From Asaia bogorensis NBRC 16594 (GTDB lineage Bacteria > Pseudomonadota > Alphaproteobacteria > Acetobacterales > Acetobacteraceae), in the NCBI RefSeq assembly GCF_001547995.1, contig NZ_AP014690.1, forward strand, positions 1,236,001-1,300,000: 64,000 bases of DNA, in the 5' to 3' direction. Shown one piece after another: positions 25,861 to 35,332 of the stretch (position 1 is the first letter of the stretch; the number at the start of each line of letters is the position of its first letter). The notes beneath the pieces were generated by a model. It did not search any database, was not told the DNA's origin, and saw nothing but the letters and a program-made list of their open reading frames with translations. The position numbers and the translations under genes were made by a program.

Positions 25861-26317
25861 CCAGGGTGGCGTGTTGGTGCTGTGACTGATCGCTCCGGCT
25901 TATTTCCCGGTGTGCAATGTGCTCATGGCCCGTGATACTGGTTCTACAGGACCCGGATTGCCAGCGATGACCGTCCGTATTGCAATAATCGTCCACCAGT
26001 TCTGTGTATATGGCGAAACTTTGCTCTGAGGATCAAGATTTCAAGTGTGATAACCTGGCAGGGTATCCATCTCAGAACAGATTGCGAGCCGTTGTCTTAT
26101 TTGAAAGACACAAATGAAATCGGAATTGTGACACCAGCGTGTTCCCTCCTGCGCGGGCGTCACGGTTCAGTTGCGTGGCGTCAGTGAACGCGCCTGAGGG
26201 ATCCAAAATCCCCGTCGGCGCGAGATATCCGAGCAGGTCTCGGGCCAATTGTCCCTGATCCGCGAGCCAGCTGCCTGGGCAAGCGCGGATCAGGGGTAAT
26301 TGTCCGGGCCATGCCGC
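25861..26317. other. Intergenic region, no gene seen
   Basis: This 457-bp gap lies between two minus-strand genes of unknown function. It is less GC-rich than the flanks, especially 25980-26130. No frame looks coding. The right end contains a large imperfect hairpin just after the 26318 stop, and the left end probably holds the promoter of the 25195-25860 gene. Confidence 0.5.
26246..26302 (-). terminator. Long hairpin after 26318 gene, terminator-like
   Basis: The arms CAATTGTCCCTGATCCGCG (26246-26264) and CGCGGATCAGGGGTAATTG (26284-26302) pair over 19 positions, with two possible G-U wobbles in the middle and a 19-base loop. It starts 16 bp past the stop of the minus-strand gene, so termination or mRNA 3'-end protection is likely. 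There is no clean T tract. Confidence 0.5.
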
Positions 26318-27229
26318 TCAGTTTACCGGGATCGGGATAGAATTAACCTTGAGCACGCCGCCGCCCAGCGTCAGGTCCCACAGAACCTGATTGCCATCGC
26401 GATGCCCCATGAACTGGGCCACAGCGAGCGCGGTTGATACGCCACTTGGCAGGACGGGGCGGATGGTCGCCAGCAGATCGCTCAGGTCGGTGATGGCAAC
26501 ATGCAGTTCGCCTGCACTTGTGGCCGTGGTGCGACCGGGGGTGATCCAGCCATGACCGTCGAGACGTCCTTTATCCCACAAGGCCTGAAGGGAGGAGATC
26601 GTGATCCTTCCTTCGGGTGATTTTGTGCTGTCGAGCATCTGCTCAGGAATGGTCAGGGTCGTGCTCAGCTTGCCGGGGAGAGCGGAGCCGCCCGGCGCAC
26701 TGACACCGGAGGCTGCAAAGTTGATATCCACACTTCCCGGTGTCTGGCCTGACCGCAAGGTGACATTCACCCGATCAGCCGTATAGCGGTTCTTGCCATC
26801 AGATAACGCGATGCCAGTCCAGACGAGTTCAGCCACGGCCCCCTGATGCAAGGCGCCGCGCAGGCTCTTGAGGGCTGGCCTGCCATCGACGTCACGGCAC
26901 CCGGCGGGAGATCCATTATGAACCAGCTTGAGCAGACCAAACGAGATCAGGGCATTGGCATCACGCAGGTTGGGTAGGGTCAGATGGCCCTGACGGTCCT
27001 GTGCCATCACCTGACCGACCCCCAGTGTGGCGCCACCACCTGAAAGAGCAGCGCTGTAGCCAGACATTGCGAGGCTCGCCGTGCCCATTGTGCGCGACGC
27101 GGCCTGCGAGGCCATGCAGGATGCCGGGATGGCATCAGCATACGCGTGACGGGCGGCCCCTCCCAGAGCGAGGAGGGCGAGAAGGGAGGCTGCGGCATGT
27201 TTCATGGGGGCGAGGATGAGGCTGTTCAT
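26318..27229 (-). CDS. Exported protein of unknown function, DUF2125-like
   Basis: The 303-residue protein has a signal peptide: a hydrophobic core around residues 12-26 and probable cleavage after AYADA. The mature part contains repeated lipid-binding-type beta strands and ends GGGVLKVNSIPIPVN. That ending resembles the DUF2125 / AsmA-like proteins of alphaproteobacteria. A periplasmic or membrane-associated location is likely and the function is unknown. The ATG at 27229 has AAGAGGG directly upstream, whereas the internal ATG at 27205 does not. It is divergent from the PLP decarboxylase. Confidence 0.65.
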   Translation of the reverse strand: MNSLILAPMKHAAASLLALLALGGAARHAYADAIPASCMASQAASRTMGTASLAMSGYSAALSGGGATLGVGQVMAQDRQGHLTLPNLRDANALISFGLLKLVHNGSPAGCRDVDGRPALKSLRGALHQGAVAELVWTGIALSDGKNRYTADRVNVTLRSGQTPGSVDINFAASGVSAPGGSALPGKLSTTLTIPEQMLDSTKSPEGRITISSLQALWDKGRLDGHGWITPGRTTATSAGELHVAITDLSDLLATIRPVLPSGVSTALAVAQFMGHRDGNQVLWDLTLGGGVLKVNSIPIPVN

Positions 27230-27338
27230 GCCCTCTTACAACCCGAATTTTACGGCAGGAGTTGGGCGCAGGCTCGTAGCCCGCTAGAAGAGATCACGTG
27301 CCTGACAGGCGCAATGCAAACATGGATGAGGAATGGCG

Positions 27339-28742
27339 ATGAGTGGACTGGACCCGCAGGACTGGACCGGGCTGCGTACCCTTGCCCATCGTATGCTCGA
27401 TGATGTTTTCGATCGGGCCGAGCAGATGGGGGAGGGGCCTGTCTGGCAGCCTATGCCGGCTGCGCTGCGCGCCGGGTTCCGGGACGCGTTGCCGCGCGAG
27501 GGGCAGGAAGCGCAGGCGCTTTATGACCGATTCCTGAGCGATATCCGCCCTTATTCAAATGGCAATCCGCATCCCGGATTCATGGGATGGGTTCAGGGCG
27601 CGGGCACGCCAATCGGTATTCTTGCCGAAATGCTGGCTGCCAGCCTGAACGATAATTGTGGCGGCCGCGATCATGCTGCCATCGAAGTGGAGCGACAGGT
27701 GATACGCTGGGCCGCCGAGATGGTGGGTATGCCGAGCGGGTCGTCTGGTTGTCTCGTTACAGGCTCGTCGCTCGCGAACTTCATCGGAATCATCACCGCC
27801 AGCCGTGCTGCAATACCGGGGCTACGTCAGACCGGGGTATCGGGCGCAAAGCTCGTCGGTTATGCCGCCGAGACCGCTCATGGCTGTGTGAGCCGCGCTT
27901 TCGACATGGCGGGGCTGGGAAGCGACGCCCTGCGCCTCATCCCGGTTGATGAGTTGTACCGCATGGATGACATGGCTCTGTCACGGCGTATCACCGAGGA
28001 TCGTGCGGCAGGGTATCATCCCTTCATCATCATCGGCACGGCGGGCAGTGTGGATTGCGGCGCGGTTGATCCGCTGGAGGCCATCGCTGATATCGCAGCA
28101 AAACAAAAATGCTGGCTTCACGTCGATGGTGCTTTCGGGGCGTTTGCCCGGCTTTCTCCTGAGCACGCCATCATGCTTGATGGCATCGAAAGAGCCGACA
28201 GCCTTGCCCTTGATTTCCATAAATGGGGCCAGGTTCCTTACGACGCAGGGTGTATTCTGGTGCGGGATCCCGCCTTGCATGCGCAGGCATTCGCGCAGTC
28301 ACTGAGCTATCTCACCCGGGCGGATCGCGGGCTGGCGGGTAATGCCCCCTGGCCCTGCGATTTCGGGCCGGATCTGTCACGCGGGTTTCGGGCGCTCAAG
28401 GTGTGGATGACGATCGCCCATTATGGTGCCGACCGCCTGGGGGAAATGGTGGAGGAATGCTGCGCCGTCGCCCGTTATCTGGCTGAGGCCGTGGAGGCGG
28501 ATGACCGCTTTCTGCTTATGGCCCCGGTTGCCCTGAACATCGTCTGCTTTACACTGGACGGTCTTGAGGACGATGCGATCGATACGCTGGTGAAAGACCT
28601 GCACGAGAGCGGCGTGGCTGCACCCTCCACAACGCGTATCGGCGGACAGCTTGTCATACGCGCGGCAATCGTCAACCACCGCACAACACGCGCCACAATC
28701 GATGCAATGCTCGCCAAGATCCTCGAGCTGGCGGAGCGATAA
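27339..28742 (+). CDS. Group II pyridoxal-dependent decarboxylase
   Basis: The 467-residue enzyme belongs to the aromatic-L-amino-acid/glutamate decarboxylase family. It has PYSNGNPHPGFMGWVQGAG near residue 70, a PLP-site region CLVTGSSLANFIG, HVDGAFGAFARLS, and the Schiff-base Lys in LDFHKWGQVPYDAG. The C-terminal small domain is complete. The substrate (aromatic amino acid, aspartate or other) cannot be read from sequence. GAGGA lies eight bases before the ATG at 27339, which is preferred to the ATG two codons earlier. It stands alone between divergent and convergent neighbours. Confidence 0.85.
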   Translation: MSGLDPQDWTGLRTLAHRMLDDVFDRAEQMGEGPVWQPMPAALRAGFRDALPREGQEAQALYDRFLSDIRPYSNGNPHPGFMGWVQGAGTPIGILAEMLAASLNDNCGGRDHAAIEVERQVIRWAAEMVGMPSGSSGCLVTGSSLANFIGIITASRAAIPGLRQTGVSGAKLVGYAAETAHGCVSRAFDMAGLGSDALRLIPVDELYRMDDMALSRRITEDRAAGYHPFIIIGTAGSVDCGAVDPLEAIADIAAKQKCWLHVDGAFGAFARLSPEHAIMLDGIERADSLALDFHKWGQVPYDAGCILVRDPALHAQAFAQSLSYLTRADRGLAGNAPWPCDFGPDLSRGFRALKVWMTIAHYGADRLGEMVEECCAVARYLAEAVEADDRFLLMAPVALNIVCFTLDGLEDDAIDTLVKDLHESGVAAPSTTRIGGQLVIRAAIVNHRTTRATIDAMLAKILELAER

Positions 28743-28783
28743 CCGCGGATAGGGAGCATTGGCCCCGTCGTCCGGAGCGAGGC

Positions 28784-28800
28784 CGCCCGTGAAGGGCGGT
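28784..28800. other. Hairpin between convergent genes
   Basis: CCGCCC (28784-28789) and GGGCGG (28795-28800) pair around GTGAA. It lies between the ends of the decarboxylase gene and cobT. No T run follows, so it is only a possible terminator. Confidence 0.4.
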
Positions 28801-28823
28801 CCACGCCGGGACGGATGATCGGG

Positions 28824-30686
28824 TTATCGCGCCACGAACAGGTCGGAAAGCTGTTTGATCATGGTTCCGCCGAGCTCTTCCGCATTGGTGAGCGTAACCG
28901 AGTTACGGTAATAGCGGGTTACGTCATGGCCGATCCCGATGGCGAGAAGCTCCGTCTCGGGTGAGGATTCGATACGCGCAATGACCGAGCGCAGATGGTC
29001 TTCCAGATAAGAGCTCGGATTGGTCGAGAACGTACTGTCATCGACAGGAGCGCCGTCTGAAATCACCATCAGGATACGCCTGTGCTCAGGGCGGCGGCGC
29101 AGGCGCTTCCATGCCCAGAGCAACGCCTCACCGTCGATGTTCTCCTTCAGTAACCCTTCGCGCAGCATCAGTCCGAGATTGTTGCGGGCCCGGCGCAAGG
29201 GCGTGTCAGCATCCTTGTAGATGATGTGGCGCAGGTCATTCAGGCGGCCCGGATCAGGTGGACGACCCGCTGCCACCCAGCGCTCCCGGCTCTGGCCGCC
29301 TTTCCACGCACGCGTGGTGAAGCCGAGTACTTCCGTCTTGACGCCGCAACGTTCGAGCGTGCGGGCGAGAATGTCACCGCACATGGCGGCAACCGAGATC
29401 GGACGACCACGCATCGACCCGGAATTATCGATCAGCAGGGTAACAACCGTGTCGCGAAACTCCGCCTGACGTTCCGTCTTGTAGGACAGCGACAGTGTCG
29501 GATTGGCCACGACACGTGCCAGCCGTGCCGCGTCCAGTATGCCCTCCTCCTGATCGAACGCCCAGGAACGTTGCTGCTGCGCCATCAGCTTGCGCTGCAG
29601 TCGGTGTGCCAGTCGTGACACGACGCCTTGCAGGCTGCTGAGCTGCTGGTCGAGCTGCTGCCTCAGCCGGGCCAGCTCATCCGGGTCGCACAGATCGGCA
29701 GCATCGGCTTCCTCGTCGAAGGCGTTGGTAAAGACCTTATAGGCCGGGGGCGCGGCGCTGGCCTCGGCCTCCTTGCCATTATCGTCTTCCAGAGCACCGG
29801 CGGGCTGTTCTGCACCTTCGTCCTGAAGCTCGGAATCACTGGCATCGCGGCTGTCGGGCTGCTCGGTCGGCTCCGGCTGAAAACCGTGCGTCTCGCTGTC
29901 ATCCTGATCCTGGGGTGAAGGATCATCATCGGGCTGATCGGATTCGGTCTGACTGTCATCATCCTGATCCGGGTCATCTGCCTGACTCTGATCGTCCGGC
30001 TCGGGCTCCTCAGTCAGGTCGAATGCCTTGAAAAGGCCGGAGCAGGCCTCGGCAAAGCGTTGCTGGTCCATCTGTGTCGAGGCAAGGCCCGAGAGCGCAC
30101 GCTTGGCTTCGGGCGAAAGCGTTTCGCGCCATGCCTTGAGCGCCGGACCCGCCTGCGAGGGAGAGGGCAGCCCTGACAGGGCCTCGCGCACGAGAAGGGG
30201 CAGGGCGACATTGGCAGGCATGTCGTCGCGCGCGCTCATGCGGGCGTAGCCGTTCTCGCTGCAGTCGAGGGCCAGTTTCTGGTCCAGATTGGCCCGCACG
30301 CCCGCCATGTGACGCGAGCCATAGACCTCGCAACGCACCTGCTCCAGCGCGTCGTACAAGGGGCGGGTCTCGGCGCTGTCGGCCTGCTGGGGCAGGGGAG
30401 ACAGTTCTGAATTGTGGTGCTTCAGTCGCAAGGCAGCTGCGTCGGCAGCGCCACGAACGCGTGTCATTTCCTGAGGCGTGAGCGCCCGGGAAACATAGGG
30501 AAGCTGGACGCCCGTACCCGGTTTGGCACTGGCCGACGCCGCAAAGCTGATTTCGGTCTCGGGCTCGCCTGACATTGCCCGCAGCGCAGCACTCGTCGCA
30601 CGTCGGAACGCATCCGTGCGCTCACTGCCCGGCAGGGCAAGGTCGTTCTGGTTCCTGTCCGGTGCCTTGGCTCTGGAGGTGGCCAT
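28824..30686 (-). CDS. cobT: Cobaltochelatase subunit CobT
   Basis: CobT with CobS forms the ATP-driven chaperone of the aerobic cobaltochelatase CobNST, which inserts cobalt into hydrogenobyrinic acid a,c-diamide. The 620-residue protein has an N-terminal helical region and a very acidic Asp/Glu/Gln linker (about residues 225-310). A C-terminal von Willebrand A domain has the metal-site motif [10 protein letters not shown] (near 415) and [10 protein letters not shown]. Length and layout match the family. It lies 13 bp downstream of cobS on the same strand, hence an operon. CobN is not in the window. Confidence 0.93.
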   Translation of the reverse strand: MATSRAKAPDRNQNDLALPGSERTDAFRRATSAALRAMSGEPETEISFAASASAKPGTGVQLPYVSRALTPQEMTRVRGAADAAALRLKHHNSELSPLPQQADSAETRPLYDALEQVRCEVYGSRHMAGVRANLDQKLALDCSENGYARMSARDDMPANVALPLLVREALSGLPSPSQAGPALKAWRETLSPEAKRALSGLASTQMDQQRFAEACSGLFKAFDLTEEPEPDDQSQADDPDQDDDSQTESDQPDDDPSPQDQDDSETHGFQPEPTEQPDSRDASDSELQDEGAEQPAGALEDDNGKEAEASAAPPAYKVFTNAFDEEADAADLCDPDELARLRQQLDQQLSSLQGVVSRLAHRLQRKLMAQQQRSWAFDQEEGILDAARLARVVANPTLSLSYKTERQAEFRDTVVTLLIDNSGSMRGRPISVAAMCGDILARTLERCGVKTEVLGFTTRAWKGGQSRERWVAAGRPPDPGRLNDLRHIIYKDADTPLRRARNNLGLMLREGLLKENIDGEALLWAWKRLRRRPEHRRILMVISDGAPVDDSTFSTNPSSYLEDHLRSVIARIESSPETELLAIGIGHDVTRYYRNSVTLTNAEELGGTMIKQLSDLFVAR

Positions 30687-30699
30687 GCGCTCGCCCCCG

Positions 30700-31716
30700 T
30701 CAGGCGTTCAGCGGAGACTGGTTGAAGCAGCGCTGATAGTATTCTGCGACAATGCCGCGCTCAGCCTCATCGCATTTATTGAGGAAGGTCAGGCGGAATG
30801 CAAAAGCCAGATCGCCAAAAATACGCTCGTTCTCGGCCCAGGTGATGACAGCACGGGGTGACATGACTGTAGAGATATCACCCGCCATGAAACCGGCGCG
30901 GGTCAGGTTCGCGAGGGCGACCATGCTTTCGAGACGCGTCGTGATGGCGGGCTCGTTGCCGAGGCCCAGTTTGGCCCGCACGATTCCCACTTCCTGCTCG
31001 AGCGGCAGGTAGTTGAGCGATGCGACGATATTCCAGCGATCCATCTGCCCCTGATTGATCTGCTGCGTGCCATGATACAACCCGGTCGTGTCGCCAAGAC
31101 CCACCGTGTTCGCCGTGGCAAAAAGCCGGAAACCGGCATGGGGGCGTATCACGCGATTCTGGTCGAGCAGGGTCAGGTGGCCTTCGGCTTCAAGAACACG
31201 CTGGATGACGAACATGACATCCGGGCGACCGGCATCGTATTCGTCAAAAATCAGGGCGACGGGGTGCTGAAGACACCACGGCAGGAGACCCTCGCGGAAC
31301 TCGGTGATCTGCTTGCCATCACGCAGAACGATGGCGTCCTTGCCGATCAGGTCGATGCGCGAGATATGGCTGTCGAGATTGATGCGGACGGTGGGCCAGT
31401 TCAGTCGTGCCGCAATCTGCTCGATATGGGATGATTTCCCCGTACCATGAAAGCCCTGCACCATGACGCGGCGGTTATTGGCAAAGCCTGCCAGAATGGC
31501 CCGCGTCGTGTCGCAGTCGAACTGGTAGCTCGGATCGATATCGGGCACATGCTCGGTCCGGATCGAGAAAGCAGGGACTTCCATGTCGCATTCGATCTTG
31601 AACACGTCACGCGCTGAGACGATCCGGTCCGGCGCGCCAAGAACATGAGTCGGCACCGCGTTCTGTTCGGCAGTGACAACCGTTTCCGGTGCATCGATGG
31701 AGGCGAGATCGCTCAT
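30700..31716 (-). CDS. cobS: Cobaltochelatase subunit CobS (AAA+ ATPase)
   Basis: CobS is the AAA+ ATPase partner of CobT in aerobic cobalamin synthesis. The 338-residue protein shows an N-terminal CobS-type segment ([18 protein letters not shown]), Walker A GFHGTGKS at 88-95, Walker [15 protein letters not shown], and the sensor region [16 protein letters not shown]. The start is the ATG at 31716. cobT follows 13 bp after the stop. The block J-domain protein, cobS, cobT is a recurring alphaproteobacterial arrangement. Confidence 0.95.
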   Translation of the reverse strand: MSDLASIDAPETVVTAEQNAVPTHVLGAPDRIVSARDVFKIECDMEVPAFSIRTEHVPDIDPSYQFDCDTTRAILAGFANNRRVMVQGFHGTGKSSHIEQIAARLNWPTVRINLDSHISRIDLIGKDAIVLRDGKQITEFREGLLPWCLQHPVALIFDEYDAGRPDVMFVIQRVLEAEGHLTLLDQNRVIRPHAGFRLFATANTVGLGDTTGLYHGTQQINQGQMDRWNIVASLNYLPLEQEVGIVRAKLGLGNEPAITTRLESMVALANLTRAGFMAGDISTVMSPRAVITWAENERIFGDLAFAFRLTFLNKCDEAERGIVAEYYQRCFNQSPLNA

Positions 31717-31813
31717 GGTTTCAATCCGTCTTTCACTCTGTCATGTCAGGTTCCGGCCAAGGATATGGTCATGTTTCCTCACAAGGCCAGAGGGAAACGC
31801 GCAATAATCGGGC

Positions 31814-32401
31814 CTACAGGCTGATGAGATGGGCGCGAATCGTACTATAGGCCACGCTTACCGTCTTGAATCTGTCCTCTGCGGCGGGGTCTCCGGCATT
31901 GGCATCGGGATGATGCTTGCGGGCCAGTTCCTTGTAACGTGCCTTGAGAGCCTCGATCGTTACGGGCCAGTCCAGCGCCAATGCACGGAGATGGTCGCGC
32001 AGGGGCGGGGGCGCGGCCTCGCGGGCGGCATTGTGCCGCTGGCGGGCAGCCTGAGCGCGCCGCGCGCGCGTGGAGGAAAGAATATCCAGCGGATCGAGAA
32101 CCTCTTCCTCATCGAAATTCTGTCCACCGCGTGTGCCCAGTTTCCATGAGGGGCGCTGCCATGAGATGTCAGCTCGAAGCTGCGCCTCGATCTGGCCCGG
32201 TGTCATACCCTTATAGAAGTCCCAGCGCGCATTGTACTGACGGACATGCTCGAGGCAGAACCAGAAATATTGCCTGAGTTGCGTGCGGTCCTTGGGCGCA
32301 CGATATCCCGCATGCTCGGTGCAGCCGGGCATGTCGCAGTAACGCTCGGGCGCGTCGGGATCCGGGTCGAAGGCCCTGTGTCGTGTGGATTTGCGCTGCA
32401 T
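31814..32401 (-). CDS. J-domain (DnaJ-like) protein
   Basis: The 195-residue protein has a C-terminal J domain (about 140-195) with the HPD tripeptide in ELARKHHPDANAGD, the signature that stimulates Hsp70 ATPase. The N-terminal part has a short Cys-containing segment YCDMPGCTEHAGYRAP and FCLEHVRQYNARWDFY, shared by the alphaproteobacterial relatives next to cobS. The start is set at ATG 32401, where the conserved region begins; the open frame running to 32722 would cross the divergent bolA gene. A chaperone role for a nearby partner (CobST or BolA/iron-sulfur clients) is only inferred from position. Confidence 0.85.
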   Translation of the reverse strand: MQRKSTRHRAFDPDPDAPERYCDMPGCTEHAGYRAPKDRTQLRQYFWFCLEHVRQYNARWDFYKGMTPGQIEAQLRADISWQRPSWKLGTRGGQNFDEEEVLDPLDILSSTRARRAQAARQRHNAAREAAPPPLRDHLRALALDWPVTIEALKARYKELARKHHPDANAGDPAAEDRFKTVSVAYSTIRAHLISL

Positions 32402-32452
32402 GATCGGGTTTATGTGCGTTGTAAGGCACATTGATGCAAGGAGGGAGTGGAG

Positions 32453-32740
32453 ATGACCGAGTTGAAGGAACGCGCAGCCCGCATGAGCCGGCAGCTGCAG
32501 GATGCTTTGGCACCCGCTGAGTTGACCATTCGTGACGACAGCAAGCGCCACGCCTATCACGCCGGACGCAATGGAGTCGAGGGTGACGAGACCCATTTCA
32601 CCATGACGATTGTCAGCCCCCGCTTTGCGGGAATGAACCGCGTGGCACGGCATCGTCTCATCAATGAGATGCTCAAGCCGGAATTCGAGAGCGGCTTGCA
32701 CGCACTCTCGCTCAAGCTGCACGCGCCGGAGGAGGTATGA
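32453..32740 (+). CDS. BolA family protein
   Basis: The 95-residue protein has the BolA fold pattern: N-terminal helix, the DSKRHAYHAG segment with the conserved His that can bind a [2Fe-2S] cluster with a monothiol glutaredoxin, MTIVSPRFAGMNRVARHRLINEML, and the ALSLKLHAPEE end. BolA proteins act in iron-sulfur trafficking or regulation. AAGGAGGG just upstream supports the ATG at 32453. Its stop overlaps the start of the lipoprotein gene (ATGA), so the two are translationally coupled. Confidence 0.92.
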   Translation: MTELKERAARMSRQLQDALAPAELTIRDDSKRHAYHAGRNGVEGDETHFTMTIVSPRFAGMNRVARHRLINEMLKPEFESGLHALSLKLHAPEEV

Positions 32741-33354
32741 CGGTGCGGCGCGGCCTTGCGGCGACAGGCCTAGCGATTGCTCTGGCCGGATGCGCTGTCA
32801 GCGGGACTGATGGCCTGACGGCGCAGCAAAAGGCGCAGGTGAAGCGTGTCGAGGTCTGTCTGAACGATCCCACCCCGGTTGAGGGCAGCTTTATTCAGCG
32901 CGGACCACAGCAGAATGGCGGGGCAGGGCATTTTCGCTACGCACCAGGGTCGCTTGGGCTGGACTATACTGTTCCTCACGCCATGACGCTGCGTGCAAGT
33001 GGCGCCCATCTCGTTCTTGACGACTCGCAGACGGGTGCGGTGACGCGTCTCAACCTCTCACGCAACCCGCTCGGTCTGCTGCTCCATGTTCCCGTGCGTT
33101 TCGATGGTAAGATACGTGTCACGGACATCCGGACTGCGCCGGGGGCAAGCCAGATTTCGCTCGCCCAGGCGGATAATCCCTCTCAAGGGCTGCTGACCCT
33201 GCGCTTTCTCGATCAGAACAACCGGCTGCAGCTCTCATCGCTTGATGGTGTCGATGCGCGCGGCAACCGGATCCTGATCCAGCTTTCCGACATTTCTCAG
33301 GGTAGCAATGTCACGGGTCAATCGGCCAGCGTCGGAATCGCGCCGAAGAACTGA
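32737..33354 (+). CDS. LolA-like lipoprotein
   Basis: The 205-residue protein has a lipoprotein signal peptide with lipobox LAGC, Cys at residue 19. The mature part fits the LolA-type unclosed beta-barrel fold: [42 protein letters not shown] and [26 protein letters not shown]. LolA itself is soluble, so the lipid anchor suggests a relative that works at the membrane, perhaps in glycolipid or lipoprotein handling. It overlaps bolA by four bases and the convergent lipB by 37 bp. Confidence 0.8.
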   Translation: MTVRRGLAATGLAIALAGCAVSGTDGLTAQQKAQVKRVEVCLNDPTPVEGSFIQRGPQQNGGAGHFRYAPGSLGLDYTVPHAMTLRASGAHLVLDDSQTGAVTRLNLSRNPLGLLLHVPVRFDGKIRVTDIRTAPGASQISLAQADNPSQGLLTLRFLDQNNRLQLSSLDGVDARGNRILIQLSDISQGSNVTGQSASVGIAPKN

Positions 33355-34022
33355 GGCCAGCAGGTGAGCAGGGCCTGATCGAGATCCCCCATGGTCAGGT
33401 CACTATCAAATCGCCTGATGCTCGTGACGCCAAACTCACGAATGCCGCATGGCACGATACCCGAGAAATCTTCGAGGTCAGGGTCGAAGTTGATGGCGAC
33501 CCCGTGCCACGATACCCAGCGGCTCACCCTGATGCCGAGTGCTGCGATTTTCGTTTCCTCACCTGTGATGGGGTCATTGGTCCATACCCCGATTCGACCG
33601 CACTCGGTTCGGCTCTTTATGCCGAGCTGGGCGAGGCTTGCGATAATCCAGCGCTCGAGGCTCTGGACGAATGCGCGAAGATCGCGCGACGGGGTGGGGC
33701 CGTGTGGCTGTTGCAGATCCAGCATGGTGTAGATGATTCGCTGGCCCGGGCCATGATAAGTCCATTGTCCGCCGCGACCGGCTTCAAAGGTTGGTAAGCC
33801 CTCCGGGTTGATCAGATCGGTCTCTTTGGCCGAGGTGCCCGCCGTGTAGAGGCGCGGATGCTCGAGAAACCACAGTAGCTCGCTTGCCTCTCCGGTTCTT
33901 ATGGCTGCGGCTCTCTGCTGCATGGTCTCGAGTGCGGTTTCATACGAAACCAGCTCTTTCTCGAATTTCGTCGAGATTTTCTCAAAAATCGTCTCATGGA
34001 CGATTGCCTGGTCATCAGTCAT
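33318..34022 (-). CDS. lipB: Octanoyl-[acyl carrier protein] transferase
   Basis: LipB moves octanoate from ACP to lipoyl domains, the first step of lipoate synthesis. The 234-residue protein has the family signature [11 protein letters not shown] (RGGxxTYHGPGQ type), the conserved Lys in [10 protein letters not shown], and the catalytic Cys in GIVPCGI. The N-terminal 30 residues precede the usual start of similarity. The ATG at 34022 lies inside the promoter region of tRNA-Leu, which is read the other way. The 3' end overlaps the convergent lipoprotein gene. Confidence 0.94.
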   Translation of the reverse strand: MTDDQAIVHETIFEKISTKFEKELVSYETALETMQQRAAAIRTGEASELLWFLEHPRLYTAGTSAKETDLINPEGLPTFEAGRGGQWTYHGPGQRIIYTMLDLQQPHGPTPSRDLRAFVQSLERWIIASLAQLGIKSRTECGRIGVWTNDPITGEETKIAALGIRVSRWVSWHGVAINFDPDLEDFSGIVPCGIREFGVTSIRRFDSDLTMGDLDQALLTCWPQFFGAIPTLAD

Positions 34023-34031
34023 CGGCTATAG
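34004..34031 (+). promoter_or_regulatory. Promoter of tRNA-Leu
   Basis: TTGCCT (34004-34009), a 16-base spacer and CTATAG (34026-34031) lie about 50 bp before the mature tRNA. The pattern TTGnCn-N16-(C/T)TAnnn is shared by the four tRNA promoters in this window. It overlaps the lipB start codon. Confidence 0.6.
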
Positions 34032-34079
34032 CCCCCTTCACACGAGCGGTATCGCCCAGAGCGGCCCGCTTGTCACGAT

Positions 34080-34165
34080 GCGGTCGTGGCGGAATGGTAG
34101 ACGCGCAAGCTTGAGGTGCTTGTGGGGGCAACCCCGTGGAAGTTCGAGTCTTCTCGACCGCACCA
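34080..34165 (+). tRNA. tRNA-Leu (anticodon GAG)
   Basis: A complete class II tRNA. The acceptor stem GCGGTCG pairs with CGACCGC. The anticodon stem-loop is CAAGC-TTGAGGT-GCTTG with GAG at the anticodon. A long variable arm (GGGGGCAACCCC) is present, and the T loop is GTTCGAGTC. The 3' CCA is encoded (34163-34165). Confidence 0.95.
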
Positions 34166-34177
34166 GACGAACTGGTA

Positions 34178-34197
34178 GCATCCCCTTCGGGGGATGC
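34178..34197 (+). terminator. UUCG-loop hairpin after tRNA-Leu
   Basis: GCATCCCC (34178-34185) pairs with GGGGATGC (34190-34197) around a stable TTCG tetraloop, 12 bp past the tRNA end. T-poor sequence follows, so it may be a processing or termination signal rather than a textbook terminator. Confidence 0.5.
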
Positions 34198-34456
34198 CAG
34201 TTCCACAAAAATCCCCTTTGCAAAAACTTAAAAAATCTTCGGTAACGAAGTGAACTTTCATTAATGATCCGAATTAATCTCTGGGTATCATTTGTGAAAT
34301 TTTGTACGCACGCCATCACTTTGCCGAACTTGCCTGTATAACCCGGTTCCAGGCAGCCAGTCATCGTGTAGGCTGCATGGCAGTTCTGAGGTCATGAATT
34401 GTACGAATACCCTCAGGACACGCTGCGTACTCAAATAGATCTAAAGGTCGGATAAC

Positions 34457-35332
34457 GTGATCAAGCCGCTCAGAAAAGCTGTACTGCCCGTCGCTGGTAT
34501 GGGAACACGCTTTCTTCCTGCCACCAAGGCAATGCCGAAGGAGATGCTCCCGGTCGTTGATCGTCCGCTGATCCAATACGCCATCGATGAAGCGCGCAAG
34601 GCAGGGATCGATCAGTTCTGCCTGATCACAGGGCGCGGCAAGGACAGTCTGATCGATTATTTCGATGTGGCTTTCGAACTCGAGACGACGCTGCGCGAGC
34701 GCGGCAAGAACGACCTGCTGAAAACCCTGCAGCCGAGCTCGATCGAGGCCGGATCGCTCGCCGCCGTGCGTCAGCAGGAGCCAATGGGGCTTGGTCACGC
34801 CATCTGGTGTGCGCGCTCCTTTATCGGTGACGACCCGTTCGCGATCCTTCTGCCCGACGATATCGTTCAGGGCGAAAAGGGCTGCGTTGCTCAGCTGGTT
34901 GAGGTTTACAACCAGACCGGCGGAAACGTGGTTGCGGTCTCGGAAGTGCCCAAGGAGCATACCAACCGCTATGGTATCCTCGATGTTGGCAAGGACGATG
35001 GCAAGCTGGTCGAGGTCAAGGGCCTCGTCGAGAAGCCGAAGCCTGAAGATGCGCCGTCGAACCTGTCGATCATCGGTCGCTATGTTCTCCTTCCGGAAAT
35101 CATGACGCATCTGTCCAAGCTCGAGCGTGGCGCCGGTGGTGAGGTCCAGCTGACCGACGCAATGGCCAAGATGATTGGCCATGCCCCGTTCCATGGCCTG
35201 CGCTATGAAGGCACGCGTTACGACTGTGGTGACAAGGCTGGCTACCTTGAGGCGCAGATTGCTTTCGCGCTTGAGCGTCCGGACCTGCGTGATGCCATGC
35301 GTGGCTTCATCAAGAAATACGCCGATGCCTGA
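34457..35332 (+). CDS. galU: UTP--glucose-1-phosphate uridylyltransferase
   Basis: GalU makes UDP-glucose for polysaccharides, cellulose and lipopolysaccharide. The 291-residue protein begins KAVLPVAGMGTRFLPATKAMPKEMLPV, the nucleotide-binding signature. It continues with the LPDDIV metal-site region, RYGILDVG, VEKPKPEDAPSN and EVQLTDAM. The start is GTG at 34457. Its stop overlaps the ATG of the phosphohexomutase gene by one base, so the pair supplies and uses hexose-1-phosphate in one operon. Confidence 0.95.
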   Translation: MIKPLRKAVLPVAGMGTRFLPATKAMPKEMLPVVDRPLIQYAIDEARKAGIDQFCLITGRGKDSLIDYFDVAFELETTLRERGKNDLLKTLQPSSIEAGSLAAVRQQEPMGLGHAIWCARSFIGDDPFAILLPDDIVQGEKGCVAQLVEVYNQTGGNVVAVSEVPKEHTNRYGILDVGKDDGKLVEVKGLVEKPKPEDAPSNLSIIGRYVLLPEIMTHLSKLERGAGGEVQLTDAMAKMIGHAPFHGLRYEGTRYDCGDKAGYLEAQIAFALERPDLRDAMRGFIKKYADA

